Source of the DNA: DATAZK01 sp965199805
Lineage (GTDB): Bacteria; Actinomycetota; Actinomycetes; Frankiales; Frankiaceae
DNA: 64,000 nt
Assembly (NCBI GenBank): GCA_965199805.1
Contig: CBDATO010000003.1
Span: 1,054,001 to 1,118,000, forward strand
Reading direction: 5' to 3'
This document shows, piece after piece, positions 50,045-61,400 of the stretch (positions within the stretch are counted from its first letter, which is position 1; every line of letters begins with the position of its first letter). A program made the translations under genes and the position numbers. The notes beneath the pieces are model-generated. The model saw nothing but the letters and a program-made list of their open reading frames with translations, made no database searches and was not told where the DNA came from.

Positions 50045-51513
50045 GAGGGTCCTCCGGACCAGAGTTGCAGGACGGCGTACGAACGCCAGGGTGACCAGCT
50101 CGCCGGATCGGGTACGCCGGGCAGCCGGGCGAGCGCCTTGCGGATCTCGAGGTCGCTGCCGAGCCACACGTCGGGGTCACGCAGGGCCCGCATGCGGATG
50201 TAGCCCGCGGTCCACGGGCCGATGCCCGGCGCGGCGAGCAGCCGGCGCTCCACGTCTGCCCGGTCGGCGGACCCGTCGAGAGGCAGCGCCCCCGACGCGA
50301 GTGCGCCGGCGAGGGCGACCAGGGCCCGGGCCCGGGCGCGCGGCATCGGCAGCTCGCCCGGGTCGGCGGCGGCCAGCGCCTCGGGCCGCGGGAACAGGTG
50401 GGTGATCCCGGTCGACGGCGCCGGCTCGAGCGCGCGGCCGTACGCCGCGGCCAGCCGACCGGCCAGCGTGCGCGCTCCTGCGACGGAGATCTGCTGGCCG
50501 AGGACGGCGCGGACCGCGAGCTCGGCGCCGTCGACGCTGCCGGGCACCCGCAGGCCGGGCCGCGCGACCACGTGCCCGGCCAGGGGACCCCCGGCGAGCG
50601 CCGCGTCGATGGCCACCGGATCGGCGTCGAGGTCCAGGAGCCGGCGGCAGCGTGCGACGGCCCCGGTCAGGTCGCGCAGGTCGGTGAGCCGCAGGTGGGC
50701 ACGGACGTACGCGGGACCGGCCTCCCCCGCGGGCCCGGGCGCCAGGCGTACCCAGGCGGGCCCGTGCGGCAGGTCCAGCACCCGATGGAAGGCCGCACCG
50801 TCCGGCCCGTCGACCGTCGCCTCGACGCCGGGAACCGCACGCCGACCGAGGAAGCCGAGCGTGGCGGCGACGTCGCAGGGCCGCCGGTAGGACAGCCGGA
50901 GCGCGATCTCCCCCGGCTCGGCGCGGTCGAGGCGGCTCCGGCTGCGTCCAGCCGTGCGCAGCTGCGACGGGGCCTGGTCGAAGACCTCGCGGATCGTGTC
51001 GTTGAACTGGCGCAGGCTGCTGAACCCGGCCGCGAACGCGACCTCGGTGACCGGGATGTCGGTCGTCTCCAGCAGCAGCCGGGCGGTCTGCGCCCGCTGC
51101 GCCCGGGCGAGGGCGAGCGGCCCGGCGCCGAGCTCGTCGGTGATGACGCGGGTCAGGTGACGCGTCGTGTAGCCGAGCTGTCCGGCGAGTCCGGCGACCC
51201 CGTCGCGGTCGACGACCCCGTCGCCGATCAGCCGCATCGCCCGACCGACGAGGTCCGCCCGCACGTCCCACTCGGGAGAGCCGGGGCTGGCGTCGGGGCG
51301 GCAGCGTTTGCACGCCCGGAAGCCGGCCGCCTGGGCAGCGGCCGGGCCCGCGTGGAACGTGACGCCGCTGCGCTTCGGCAGCCGGGCCGGACACGACGGC
51401 CGGCAGTAGATACGGGTGCTGTGCACCGCCGTGACGAACCAGCCGTCGAAGCGGGCGTCGCGGCCGGCGACGGCGCGGTAGCACCGGTCAGCATCGGCGA
51501 GGACATCCAGCAT
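50041..51513 (-). CDS. alkA: Ada-AlkA fusion: methyl-phosphotriester sensor and 3-methyladenine DNA glycosylase
   Basis: A 490-residue fusion. The N-terminal Ada zinc domain has C37, C41, C68 and C71 (CRPSCPAR...CKRC), with C37 the likely methyl acceptor. An AraC-type helix-turn-helix covers about 90-185. The AlkA N-domain and HhH-GPD glycosylase follow (LGQQISVAGARTLAG, APGIGPWTAGYIRMRAL, catalytic Asp in WLGSDLEIRKAL). The Ada part senses backbone methylation and activates transcription; AlkA excises alkylated bases. The same fusion-ogt pair is known from Rv1317c-Rv1316c. Confidence 0.95.
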   Translation of the reverse strand: MLDVLADADRCYRAVAGRDARFDGWFVTAVHSTRIYCRPSCPARLPKRSGVTFHAGPAAAQAAGFRACKRCRPDASPGSPEWDVRADLVGRAMRLIGDGVVDRDGVAGLAGQLGYTTRHLTRVITDELGAGPLALARAQRAQTARLLLETTDIPVTEVAFAAGFSSLRQFNDTIREVFDQAPSQLRTAGRSRSRLDRAEPGEIALRLSYRRPCDVAATLGFLGRRAVPGVEATVDGPDGAAFHRVLDLPHGPAWVRLAPGPAGEAGPAYVRAHLRLTDLRDLTGAVARCRRLLDLDADPVAIDAALAGGPLAGHVVARPGLRVPGSVDGAELAVRAVLGQQISVAGARTLAGRLAAAYGRALEPAPSTGITHLFPRPEALAAADPGELPMPRARARALVALAGALASGALPLDGSADRADVERRLLAAPGIGPWTAGYIRMRALRDPDVWLGSDLEIRKALARLPGVPDPASWSPWRSYAVLQLWSGGPS

Positions 51514-51635
51514 GCGGCCCAGTCTGCGCCCGCCGCCGCTCCAGACCTAGCGGATTTCGGACATGACGGCGGACCCCCCTGCGCATGCCGCCGGCGCCGC
51601 CGTTCCCGTGAGCTTCGACCGAACTCGGATGCCCG

Positions 51636-52685
51636 TCAGTCCGCGGGGAGCGCCAGCTGAAGCACTGTGCCGCAGCGGCGGTCGGCGACGACGACCCGCG
51701 CGCCCCACCGCGCCACGGACACCGGCTGCGCGAACGGCGCGTCGTCTGTCGCACTGCTCACGCGGTCGCAACCGTCCTGGGGTGAGGCGGCGCCGTGGGC
51801 CAGGACCGTGACCCCACCGTCGCCGGAGATCCGCAGCAGCGCCCCGCTGCGCGAGCCGCTCGGATTGCCGGGCCGGGCGACGGTGACCAGCAGACCGCCG
51901 GTCCCGTCGGCGGTCGCGCCCGTGGGTCGGAGTCCGCGCTGCTGCGCGGGTAGAACCCACCGGGCCCGGGCGGTGACGGCACCGTCGGAGCCGACGGTCA
52001 CCACGTCCGTCGATGTCAGGACGACGAGGCGGGCACCGTCCGCCCCGGCGACGAGCGCGCCGTCGACCGAGGCACGCTCCGGCGCCACGGCCGCGGTCAC
52101 GGCGTCGACGCGGTACCAACCCTGCGGCGTGATCACGTGAGTTGCGCCGGCCCATGTCACGAGCGAGCCGCTGGTGATGCTCCGGCCCAGCCGCGACACG
52201 GCCGGGGACGACACGTCGGACAGCCGCGCCGACTCGACGGTGCCACTCGAGGTGAGCACGAGATAGCGGCCGTCGGTGAGAAGGCCGGCCAGCGTCTGCT
52301 CACGGAAACCCACCCGGCGGCCAACCTTTACGTCGCCGTCTTCCGTAACCGGATCGGGGAAGGAGTCGACGGTGCCGTCGGCGCCGAGGGCGTACACGGT
52401 GGGAAGCGACCACTGCGCACCGAGGAGACGATCGCCGTCGACGGCCAGGGCGCCTGGCAGATACACGGGGCTGCTCGCAGCCGGGTGCCGGCCGGGAGGC
52501 AAAGCGGTTCTGCCGTCACCGGTGCCGAGGATGCGCACGACCCGGTCGAGACGTGGCGCGGGAAGGGGCTGCGCCGCCGTGCTGGAGCTCGCGGGAGGAT
52601 GTGGACGGGCCGGATCCGCCGACCCGCAGGCGGTGCCGAGTCCGAGCCCTGCCGCGATCACGCCGTACGCGAGGATTCGCCTCAC
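51636..52685 (-). CDS. Secreted lipoprotein with a probable beta-propeller
   Basis: A 349-residue lipoprotein. The signal VRRILAYGVIAAGLGLGTAC has lipobox GTAC, followed by a Pro/Ser spacer. The mature part has six or seven repeated beta elements of the type 'LVTWAGATHVITPQGWYRVD', 'RLVVLTSTDVVTVGSDG' and 'RVVVADRRCGTVLQLAL', as in NHL or quinoprotein propellers. GGGGAGG precedes the GTG at 52685. Substrate unknown. Confidence 0.75.
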   Translation of the reverse strand: MRRILAYGVIAAGLGLGTACGSADPARPHPPASSSTAAQPLPAPRLDRVVRILGTGDGRTALPPGRHPAASSPVYLPGALAVDGDRLLGAQWSLPTVYALGADGTVDSFPDPVTEDGDVKVGRRVGFREQTLAGLLTDGRYLVLTSSGTVESARLSDVSSPAVSRLGRSITSGSLVTWAGATHVITPQGWYRVDAVTAAVAPERASVDGALVAGADGARLVVLTSTDVVTVGSDGAVTARARWVLPAQQRGLRPTGATADGTGGLLVTVARPGNPSGSRSGALLRISGDGGVTVLAHGAASPQDGCDRVSSATDDAPFAQPVSVARWGARVVVADRRCGTVLQLALPAD

Positions 52686-52835
52686 GACACCTCCCCTGCT
52701 CGAACGAGCGGCACCGCGACCGCGCTGGAGCTCTGCGAACACGGTAGGCGCGGGCAGCAGCGTGTCGGCCAGCGTGTCCCGGGACCGACAGCAGGTCATC
52801 GCCGCAGGTGAGACGCCACGAACGGATCCGTCCGG

Positions 52836-54233
52836 TTACGGCGCGGACAGGCCCGACAGCTCCTCCCACAGATACGCGATCGCCTCGGCCCCGGTCAGCA
52901 GCATGGGGATGACCACCCGCTCGTTGGGTGCGTGGATGCGGTCGTCCGGCAGGCCGACGCCGAAGAAGATGACGGGCGCGCCGAGGATCTCGGCGAGGTC
53001 GGCCTCCGGACCGCTGCCGCCCTCGCGGGTGAAGAGCACCTCCTTGCCGAACGCGCGGCCCATGGCCCGGGCGGCGGCCTGCAGCTCGGGCGCGTCGAGC
53101 GGGGTGAGGCACGGACGGACCCCCGCCTCGTCGCGCGACACCACGGCCGTGATGCCGGGCGGGCAGGCAGCGGCGACGTAGGCCTCGAGCGCGTCGAGCA
53201 CGTGCAGCGGGTCCATGTCGGCGACCAGGCGGAACGTCACCTTCGCATGGGCCGACGACGGGATGATCGTCTTGGCACCGGGACCGGTGTAGCCACCCCA
53301 CATGCCGTTGATCTCGGCGGTGGGGCGTGCCCAGATCCGCTCCAGGGTGGTGAAGCCGGACTCGCCGTACGCGGCCTGCGACCGGGCCGGACCCGTCAGC
53401 CAGGTGTGCTCGTCGAACGGCAGCCGGGCGAAGAGCTCACGCTCACGGTCCGACAGCGGCTGGACGTCGTCGTAGAAGCCGGGCAGCGTGACCCGGCCGT
53501 CGGTGTCGTGCAGCCCGGCGAGCAGCGTCGCCATCGCGTGCAGCGGGTTGGGCACCGCGCCGCCGAACGAGCCGCTGTGCAGATCGCCCTGCGGCCCGGT
53601 CAGGGTGATCTCGCAGCCGACCATCCCGCGCATGCCGGTGCAGATGCTCGGGGTCTGCCGGTCGAAGACGCTGGTGTCGGAGACGACGACCACGTCGCAG
53701 TCGAGCTCCGCGCGGCGGGCCCGCAGCAGGTCGGCGAAGTGAACCGAGCCCGACTCCTCCTCACCCTCGATCACGAACTTCAGCGTGACGGCCGGCGAGC
53801 TGCGCCCGGTCGCCCGCAGGTGGGCGGCGAGGCCGTGCAGGTGCATGAGCACCTGACCCTTGTCGTCGGCGGTGCCGCGGCCGAGCAGGTCGTCGCCGCT
53901 CACCGCCGGCTCGAACGGCGGGCTGGTCCACAGCTCGAGCGGGTCGACGGGCTGCACGTCGTGATGGCCGTAGACCACGACCGTCGGGGCATTCGGGTCG
54001 TCGGACGGCCAGTGCGCGTGCACCGTGGGATGGCCGGGGGTCTCCCAGAGCTCGACCTCGGGGAAGCCGGCGGCGCGCAGCCGGGCCGCGAGCCATTCGG
54101 CGCTGGCGCGGACGTCACCGGCGTGTGCCGGATCGGCGCTGATGGACGGGATGCGCAGCCACGGATCGAGATCGGCGAGCAGGGCCGCACGGTCCAGGTG
54201 ATCGGCCGGTGTCGCCGGACTCTCGGTGGTCAT
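52836..54233 (-). CDS. M20 family dipeptidase
   Basis: A 465-residue zinc peptidase. Metal-binding and catalytic segments are VVVYGHHDVQPVDP, LGRGTADDKGQVLMH and the general base EGEEESGS, with SDTSVFD, HSGSFGGAVPNP for dimer and substrate contacts and GGSGPEADL near the end. It hydrolyses dipeptides or related amides in the cytoplasm. ATG 54233 is divergent from the EEP-fold gene with 41 bp between. Confidence 0.92.
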   Translation of the reverse strand: MTTESPATPADHLDRAALLADLDPWLRIPSISADPAHAGDVRASAEWLAARLRAAGFPEVELWETPGHPTVHAHWPSDDPNAPTVVVYGHHDVQPVDPLELWTSPPFEPAVSGDDLLGRGTADDKGQVLMHLHGLAAHLRATGRSSPAVTLKFVIEGEEESGSVHFADLLRARRAELDCDVVVVSDTSVFDRQTPSICTGMRGMVGCEITLTGPQGDLHSGSFGGAVPNPLHAMATLLAGLHDTDGRVTLPGFYDDVQPLSDRERELFARLPFDEHTWLTGPARSQAAYGESGFTTLERIWARPTAEINGMWGGYTGPGAKTIIPSSAHAKVTFRLVADMDPLHVLDALEAYVAAACPPGITAVVSRDEAGVRPCLTPLDAPELQAAARAMGRAFGKEVLFTREGGSGPEADLAEILGAPVIFFGVGLPDDRIHAPNERVVIPMLLTGAEAIAYLWEELSGLSAP

Positions 54234-54274
54234 CGATCGACGTTAGCGGGTAGGAGGCCCGCGATGAGACCGTC

Positions 54275-55108
54275 ATGACGAGCACCAGGCCACTGCGAGT
54301 GGCGACCTTCAACATCTGCAGCGGCCGCATCGACGGGGTGCCCGGACAGCCGGCACAGCTCGAGGCGGCGATCGCCGAGCTCGGGGCCGACGTGGTCGCC
54401 GTGCAGGAGGTCGACCGCGGGCAGGAGCGCTCCGGTGGCCGCAACCAGGCACAGGACGCGGCCGCGGGCCTCGGCCCTGACGCCCACTGGCGCTTCGCCG
54501 CCACCCTGACCGGGACGCCCGGCTTCGAGTGGGAGCCCGTGGCCGACCCGGATTCTGCCTCGGAGACGGCCCCCACCTACGGCATCGCCCTGCTCAGCCG
54601 CTACCCCGTGCTGCACTGGGAGCATCTGACGCTGGCGCCCGCGCCCGTGCGCTCGCCCCTGGTGCTGCCGAACCCGGCCGGCGGGTCCGGGGCTCCCGGC
54701 CGGCCCGGGGTCGTGCTGCTGCGCGACGAGCCGCGGGTCGCGCTGGCCGCGGTGATCGACGCCCCGGTCGGGCCGATCACCGTCGTCGCGACGCACCTGT
54801 CGTTCACCCCGGGGTGGAACCTGCGGCAGCTGCGCCAGATCCGCACCTGGATGCGGGCCGAACAGCAGGCGCACCGCTTCCCCCGGGCCCTCGTGCTGGC
54901 CGGTGACCTCAACCTGCCCGGCCGGGTGCCGGCACTCGCCACCGGTCTACAGCGCGGGGTGATCGCCCCGACCTTTCCCGCCGCCCGTCCGCGCATCCAG
55001 CTCGATCACCTGCTGCCGTCGCCCGCTGTGCAGCTGCAGGGCGGACGCGCCGTACGGCTCCCCATCTCCGATCACTGCGCCCTGATCGCCGACGTCACGC
55101 TGCGCTGA
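54275..55108 (+). CDS. Endonuclease/exonuclease/phosphatase family protein
   Basis: A 277-residue EEP-fold phosphodiesterase with the marks RVATFNICSG, VVAVQEVDR (metal Glu), VVATHLSFTPG, VLAGDLNLPGR (Asp/Asn) and the C-terminal SDHCAL (catalytic Asp-His). It may act on DNA, RNA or phospholipid head groups; the sequence does not discriminate. Its end overlaps the convergent adnB gene by 37 bp. Confidence 0.88.
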   Translation: MTSTRPLRVATFNICSGRIDGVPGQPAQLEAAIAELGADVVAVQEVDRGQERSGGRNQAQDAAAGLGPDAHWRFAATLTGTPGFEWEPVADPDSASETAPTYGIALLSRYPVLHWEHLTLAPAPVRSPLVLPNPAGGSGAPGRPGVVLLRDEPRVALAAVIDAPVGPITVVATHLSFTPGWNLRQLRQIRTWMRAEQQAHRFPRALVLAGDLNLPGRVPALATGLQRGVIAPTFPAARPRIQLDHLLPSPAVQLQGGRAVRLPISDHCALIADVTLR

Positions 55109-58100
55109 TCGGCGTCGGGCAGGGCGAGCAGCTCGACGAGCTCCGCGCGGGACAGCAGAGGCGGCCGGACCAGCCCCGCCTCGCCCTCCCGGACGTAGAG
55201 GAACGCGGCACCGACCTGCTCCGGGGTGACCTGGGCGAGGTCGGCCCAGGCGAGGCGGTAGCAGGCGAGCTGGATGGCGGCGTGCCGCGCCGCCTGCCCG
55301 CTGGGGCGCGCACCGGTCTTGTAGTCGACGACGTCGTAGCCGCCGTCGTCGTTGCGGTAGACCGCGTCGATACGGCCACGGACCAGGACGGGGCCGGCCT
55401 CGCCATCCAGCACGAGCTCGAAGCCGACCTCGACCGCCACCGGCTCCCGTTGCGCCCAGGTCGTCGCCAGGAAGGCTTCCTGCAGCGCACGCAGGTCGTC
55501 GCCGGGCACGGCCATCGACGCGTCGCCGGCGCCCGGCAGGTCGCCCGGGTCGAGCAGGGCGCGTCCGCCGGACCGCTGCTCGACCCAGGCGTGGAAGCTG
55601 GTGCCCTGGCGCGCCGCGGGCGCCGGAGGGGTCGGCATGGGCCGTACGAGACGGGCCGCGTAGCCACCCGGGTCGTCGGCGACGGCGACGAGGTCGCTCA
55701 CCGACAGCGCGGCCGGCAGCTCCACGGCGCGTCTGCCCCGCCCGGCCGCCCGCTCGCGCAGCAGCAGGTCGGCGTCGCGCTGCCACCCCTTGATGCGGTC
55801 GGCCAACTCGTCGGTCAACTCGTCGGACGGCTCGTCGGCGTCACCGGGTGATGCGAACGGCAGCTCGGGCGGCGCGTCGGGGTCGGCCGGACCGACGGTG
55901 ACGGGGTCAGCGCCGGCCAGGACCGCCCGCACCGCCTCGGCGGCCCACCGGGTACCCGCCGTGACCACAGGGGCCGGCGGCCAGGCGATGTCGGCCTGCC
56001 GATCGGCGCTGAGCAACGGATTGACCTCGCCGTCCGCCGGCTGCTCGGCGGCCGGCTCGACGCGGCCGGCACCCGCGGCGCAGGCCTCGGTGATCTCGGT
56101 GAGGAACTCCGACGGCGGGGCGAGCACGCCCTTGGCGGTGGCCGACCACCAGTAGCCGGAGCAGCGCAGCACGTCACGCGCCCGGGTGACCGCGACGTAG
56201 GCCAGCCGCCGCTCCTCGAGGGCCTGCACCCCGCGGAACTCCGCCTTGTACGCGGTGACGCCCTTCGCCGACGGGTCCACCCACACCGGCAGGTCGTCCC
56301 GGTCACCCCGCAGGCTCCCGGGCAGAGCGGCCGGTCGCCACGGCCAGGCCCCCGTACGCGGGGCGCTCGGAAACGTCTTGGACGACAGCCCGGGCACGCA
56401 CACGACGTCCCATTCCAGGCCCTTGGCGGCGTGCACGGTCATCAACTTCACCGCGTCGGCGGCGGACGGCACGCCGAGGTCGTAGCCGTCCTCGGCCTCC
56501 TCGGCGGCGTCGAGGGAGGCGAGGAAGGCGCCGAGGTCGGTCTGTCCCTCGAGCCCGACGAAGTCGGCGGCCACGTCGAGGAAGGCGAGCACGTTGGCCC
56601 GCCGCCCGCGCCGGAGCCGCTCCGGGGTCGCCTCGAGCTCGACATCGAGGCCGGTGGTGCGCTCGACGTCGGCGACGAGGTCGGGCAGCGGCTGGTCGGC
56701 CCGGCGGCGCAACGCCCCGAGCTCGCGCCGCAGCCGCCGCAGCCGGCGATCGGCCTCCTCCGACAGCGGCGCCATCCGGCGCAGCTCCTCGTCGTCGAGC
56801 TTCTCGAGCACGTCGGACAGGGCGCCGACCTCGGCCTCGTCGCCCCCGAGCTGCAGCGTCTCGCCCCGGGGCTCCTGCGGCTCCGGACCGCGTACGAGCC
56901 GGGCCGCCCGTCTGCCGAGGGCATCGAGATCCCGCGGGCCGATGCGCCACCGGGGGCCGGTGAGCAGCCGGATCATCCCGGCATTCGCGGTGGCGTCGTG
57001 CAGCACGCGCAGCACGGCCACGAGGTCAGCCACCTCCGGGGCGTCGAGCAGACCGCCGAGTCCGACGACCTCGACCGGCACGTCGGCCCGCTCCAGCGCC
57101 TGCCGCAGCAGGCCGAACTGGCTACGCCGGCGGCACAGCACCGCCACCTCGTGCCAGCCGTCGCAGTCGGGATGCACGCAGTGCTCGCGGTGCGCCGCGC
57201 GGCGCTGCTCGCCCGCCTCGCGGACCTGCCGGGCGACCCATTCCGCCTCCTGCTCCGCATCCTCGAGCAGCCGCACGCTCACGTCGCCGCCGTCCGAACC
57301 CGCCGTCTCCCGGCCGTCGCGGGGACGCAGCACCGGCGGCGTCACCGTGCCGGTGCGGCTGCCGCCGGGCGCGCCGGACAGCCCCTGCACGATGCGGTTG
57401 GCCACCTCCAGGACGGCGCCGCCGCTGCGGAAGTTGACCGCCAGCGGATAGACCCGGGCCGGCCGGTCGCGGGCGACGGGGAACTGGTACGGGAAATGCA
57501 GGATGTTGCCGACGCTGGCGCCGCGGAAGCCGTAGATCGACTGCGCCGGGTCGCCGACCGCCGTGACCGGATGACCGCCGCCGAACAGGCGCTGCAGCAG
57601 GATGCGCTGGCCCACCCCGGTGTCCTGGTACTCGTCGAGCAGGACGACGTGGTACGCGCTGCGCTCGGCGTCACCGACCGGCCCGAGCTGTGCGAGCCGC
57701 GCGGCCAGGGCGATCTGGTCGCCGTAGTCCAGCAGCAGCGCGTCGCGCTTCGCCTGCTCGAACGCGTCGACCAGAGCCAGCAGCTCCAGCCGCGTCGCCC
57801 CTGCCTCGAGCGCCGCCCGGGCATCCGCACCCGCCTTCGGCGCCGCGGCGATCATGGCTTCGAGCTCGCGGGTGGCCCGGCGCACGTCATCGCCGGTGAC
57901 GAGGTGCGAGGCGAGCTCGTCGGCGAGCTGCCGCACCCGCTCGGCCACGCTGACCGGGGTGAGGTCGATGCGCAGCGGCTCGGCCCAGCGCCGGACGACG
58001 GCGAGCGCCAGCTGCCAGCGCAGGCCCTCCGACGCGAGCCGGGTGGTGGGCTCGATGCCGATGCGCAGGCCGTGGTCGGCGACGAGCCGTGCCCCGTAGC

Positions 58101-58470
58101 CGTTGTAGGTGAGGATCGTCGGCTCGCCGTCGAGGTCGGTGCCCGCCGCCCCCGCCTCGCCGGGCATCAGCGCGCGGAGCCGTTCCAGCCCGGCTCGCAC
58201 GCGTGACGCGAGCGCCGCCGTCGCCTTGGTGGTGAACGTGAGGCCCAGCACCTGGTCGGCCTTGACCCGCCCCGACGCCACGAGGTGCACGACCCGGGCC
58301 GCCATCACCTCGGTCTTGCCGGAGCCGGCCCCGGCGATGATCAGCCCCGGCTCGAGCGGCGCCCCCACCGCTGCGCGCTGCTCGGCGGTCAGCTCCCACC
58401 CCGGCCGGCCCTCGCCGAGCACGGCAAGGGTGTCGGCCAGGCTCCAACCCGAGCGACCGGGCGTACCCAC
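55072..58470 (-). CDS. adnB: AdnB subunit of the AdnAB helicase-nuclease
   Basis: A 1132-residue UvrD-like helicase fused to a RecB-type nuclease. Walker A is GAGSGKT (47-53). LLDEYQDTGVGQ, GDPAQSIYGFRGAS, VAVTRARD and the nuclease motif YDVVDYKTGARP with QLACYRLAW follow. With AdnA it resects double-strand breaks in actinobacteria. The GTG 58470 lies one base after the adnA stop (TGACGTG), so the two are translated together. Confidence 0.93.
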   Translation of the reverse strand: MGTPGRSGWSLADTLAVLGEGRPGWELTAEQRAAVGAPLEPGLIIAGAGSGKTEVMAARVVHLVASGRVKADQVLGLTFTTKATAALASRVRAGLERLRALMPGEAGAAGTDLDGEPTILTYNGYGARLVADHGLRIGIEPTTRLASEGLRWQLALAVVRRWAEPLRIDLTPVSVAERVRQLADELASHLVTGDDVRRATRELEAMIAAAPKAGADARAALEAGATRLELLALVDAFEQAKRDALLLDYGDQIALAARLAQLGPVGDAERSAYHVVLLDEYQDTGVGQRILLQRLFGGGHPVTAVGDPAQSIYGFRGASVGNILHFPYQFPVARDRPARVYPLAVNFRSGGAVLEVANRIVQGLSGAPGGSRTGTVTPPVLRPRDGRETAGSDGGDVSVRLLEDAEQEAEWVARQVREAGEQRRAAHREHCVHPDCDGWHEVAVLCRRRSQFGLLRQALERADVPVEVVGLGGLLDAPEVADLVAVLRVLHDATANAGMIRLLTGPRWRIGPRDLDALGRRAARLVRGPEPQEPRGETLQLGGDEAEVGALSDVLEKLDDEELRRMAPLSEEADRRLRRLRRELGALRRRADQPLPDLVADVERTTGLDVELEATPERLRRGRRANVLAFLDVAADFVGLEGQTDLGAFLASLDAAEEAEDGYDLGVPSAADAVKLMTVHAAKGLEWDVVCVPGLSSKTFPSAPRTGAWPWRPAALPGSLRGDRDDLPVWVDPSAKGVTAYKAEFRGVQALEERRLAYVAVTRARDVLRCSGYWWSATAKGVLAPPSEFLTEITEACAAGAGRVEPAAEQPADGEVNPLLSADRQADIAWPPAPVVTAGTRWAAEAVRAVLAGADPVTVGPADPDAPPELPFASPGDADEPSDELTDELADRIKGWQRDADLLLRERAAGRGRRAVELPAALSVSDLVAVADDPGGYAARLVRPMPTPPAPAARQGTSFHAWVEQRSGGRALLDPGDLPGAGDASMAVPGDDLRALQEAFLATTWAQREPVAVEVGFELVLDGEAGPVLVRGRIDAVYRNDDGGYDVVDYKTGARPSGQAARHAAIQLACYRLAWADLAQVTPEQVGAAFLYVREGEAGLVRPPLLSRAELVELLALPDADQRSVTSAIRAQ

Positions 58471-58471
58471 G

Positions 58472-61400
58472 TCAGGCAACGGACGCCCCCTCCGGCCAGG
58501 CCGGGCAGCTGCGGCGCACGGGGCACTTGTCGCAGCCGTCGTTGCGCCGGGCCGGGAAGTCCTCGCGGGCGATCGCCGACACCAGCTCCTCCAGCAGGTC
58601 GTGCACCCAGGTGCCGCCGTCGTCACGGGTGGTCAGCGGCGGCTGCTCGCGCGGCAGGCCCTTGCGCAGCGGCAGCAGCGCCGCGCCCGCCGCCCCGGAG
58701 AACGGCTCGGCCACCTCGTCGGCCGCTACGGCCCCGGACATCACGGCCAGCTGGTAGAGCCCGAGCTGGGGGCTCGTCGCCCCGTCCTCCTTGGAGGGCG
58801 GGGTGCGGCCGGTCTTGTAGTCGACGACGTAACCGCGACCCTCGACGTCGCGCTCCAACCGGTCGATCTGACCGCGTACGCGCGCCTTGCCGGCCTCGAG
58901 ATCGACCCGCAGGTCGAAGTCGACCTCCACGGCCGCAACGTCGGACGTACGCCCCCGGTGCCAGTCGAGCAGCTTCTGCAGCGCCTGCCGGGCGGCCACC
59001 CGCTCCCGCTCGGAGAACCAGGGCGCCTCCCAGTCGATGGATGACCAGTGCTGTTCGAGCCGCTCCTCGAGCTGCTCGAGGCTGGTGACGCGCGCGTCGA
59101 CGAGGTGGCGGGCGATGTCGTGCACCAGGACGCCGAAGCTCTGCGACGACGTGCCGGCCGACGCGACGCCGGCCCGGCGCACCAGGAACCAGCGCAAAGG
59201 GCAGGTGCGGATCGCCTCGACCTGACTCGGTGACAGCGTGACGACCCCGTCGGCCGGCAGCAGCGGCAACGGCCGCTCGGTCCACTCCGCGAGGCCCCAC
59301 CAGGTGTCGGGATGGGCGATGGGCACCTCGGGGGCCAGCCGGGCGAGCTCGGCGACGGCGGCCGCGCGCAGCTGGGGGTGGGCCTCGGGGTCGGCCGCCG
59401 CGCAGCGCAGCTCGGCCACCAGCGCCGGGAGCGCGAGGACGCGGGGCGCGAGCTCGACCTCGTCGGGCACCGGGACCCCGAGCTCACCGAGGAAGCGTGA
59501 CGGGCGGACGTCGGCGTCCTCGCCGCCGCTCACGGCCGTGACGACCAGCCGGCGACGGGCCCGGGTGACGGCGACGTAGAACAGCCGGCGCTCGTCGGTC
59601 AGGGCGCCCGCGCGGGCGCTGGCCGCCGCCTCCATGTCGGCGAACAGCGAGGGCTCCTCGTCGGCCGACGCGAGCGCGTCACCCTCGAGCAGAGTGCTGC
59701 GCCGGCGCAGGTCAGGCCACCCGCCGTCCTGCACGCCCGGCACCACGACGAGATCCCACTCGAGCCCCTTGGACCGGTGGGCGGTGAGCAGCCGTACGGC
59801 GTCGCCACCGAACGAGCGCTGGGTGAGCGGATCGGCCGGGATCTCCTGGTCGGCCATCCCGTCGAGGAAGACGCGCAGCCCCGACGCCGGCAGCCGGTCG
59901 ACGAAGCGCGACGCGGCGTCGAACAGGGCCATGACCGCATCGAGCTGACGGTCGGCGTGGCGGCGCAGCGCCGGTGACGACGGCGGGTGCTCGACCGTCT
60001 CGTACAGCTGCTCGCGCCAGCGGCTCGCCTGCCAGACGGCCCAGAGCACCTGCTCGGGGGTGTCGTTGGCGGCGACGCGGACCCGGATGAGCTCGAACAG
60101 CGCCGCGACCCGGCGGGGTGCGGCCGCGACGTCGTCGGGCAGGTCGTCGAGCAGGGACGGGCCCTCGGTCGGGGTGAGGCACCGGACGAGCAGCTCCCCG
60201 GAGCGCCGCGAGCCACCCGCTGCCCGCTCCTGCGTGTGCAGCGTGCGGCGCAATCGGCGCAGGTCGAGCGCGTCTGCCCCGCCGAGCGGGGAGCCGAGCA
60301 GCGCGACGGCGGTGTCCTCGTCGAGCGGACAACGGTCGACGCCGACCCGCAGCAGCGTGAGCAGCGGCTCCAACGCCGGCTCCCGGGTGAGCGGACGCTC
60401 GTCGACGGGGGTCTCGACGGGAACGCCGGCATCGGCGAGGGCGCGCTGCAGCGGGCCGGCCAGGCGCGTGCTGCGCACGAGCACCGCCATCGCCGACCAG
60501 GGCAGCCCGTCGATGAGGTGGGCCCGGCGCAGCACGTCGGCCACGGCCACGGCCTCCTGCGCCGCCGACGGGAACAGCCGCACCGCGACCGCCGGGACGT
60601 CGGGGTCGGCAGCCGGACCGGCCGCGGCCACCAGACGATGGGCGCGGGCCGCCTCGACGTCGACCCCGGGCAGTGGCAGCCGCGCCGCCACCGACCGCGA
60701 GGCGGCGACGAGCTCCGGCCCCGAGCGCCGGCACGTCGCCAGAGCCAGCACGGAGGCGCGGCGACCCCGGGGCCCGCGGAAGCGGTCCGGGAAGTCGAGG
60801 ATGCCGCTCACGTCGGCCCCGCGGAAGGCGTAGATGGACTGGTCGGGGTCGCCGACGACGACCAGCTGCGCGCCGCTCGACGCCAGCGACTGCAGGATCT
60901 CCTCCTGCGCCGGGTCGGTGTCCTGGTACTCGTCGACGACGATGAGCCGCAGGTCGCGCGCCACCTCGGTGAGCACCTCCGGCGCCGACAGCAGCCGAGC
61001 GGTGCGCCTGACCAGACCCGCGTAATCGACGGCGCCCTGCCAGTCCAGGTTGGACAGGTAGTCGTCGTAGAACGGCGCGAGCGTCTGCCAATGCGGGCGC
61101 AGCGTCTGCGCGCCCAGCACCTCGAGCTGGGCGGGCTCCACCCCGCGCTCCTGGCAGCGGGCCAGCAGGTCGCGCACCTCCTCGGCGAAGCCGCGCAGCT
61201 CCAGCAGCGGCCGCCACTCCTGCGGCCAGCTCGGCTCGCTCGCCGCGTACGGGCGCAGCAGGTCACGGACGACGACGTCCTGCTCGGGCCCGGAGAGCAG
61301 CCGCAGCGGCGCGCCGTCGGCGGTGGGGTCGTACTGGCGCAGCACGCCGTAGCACCAGGCGTGGAAGGTCCAGGCGAGCCGGCCGGCGACGGTGCGCCGC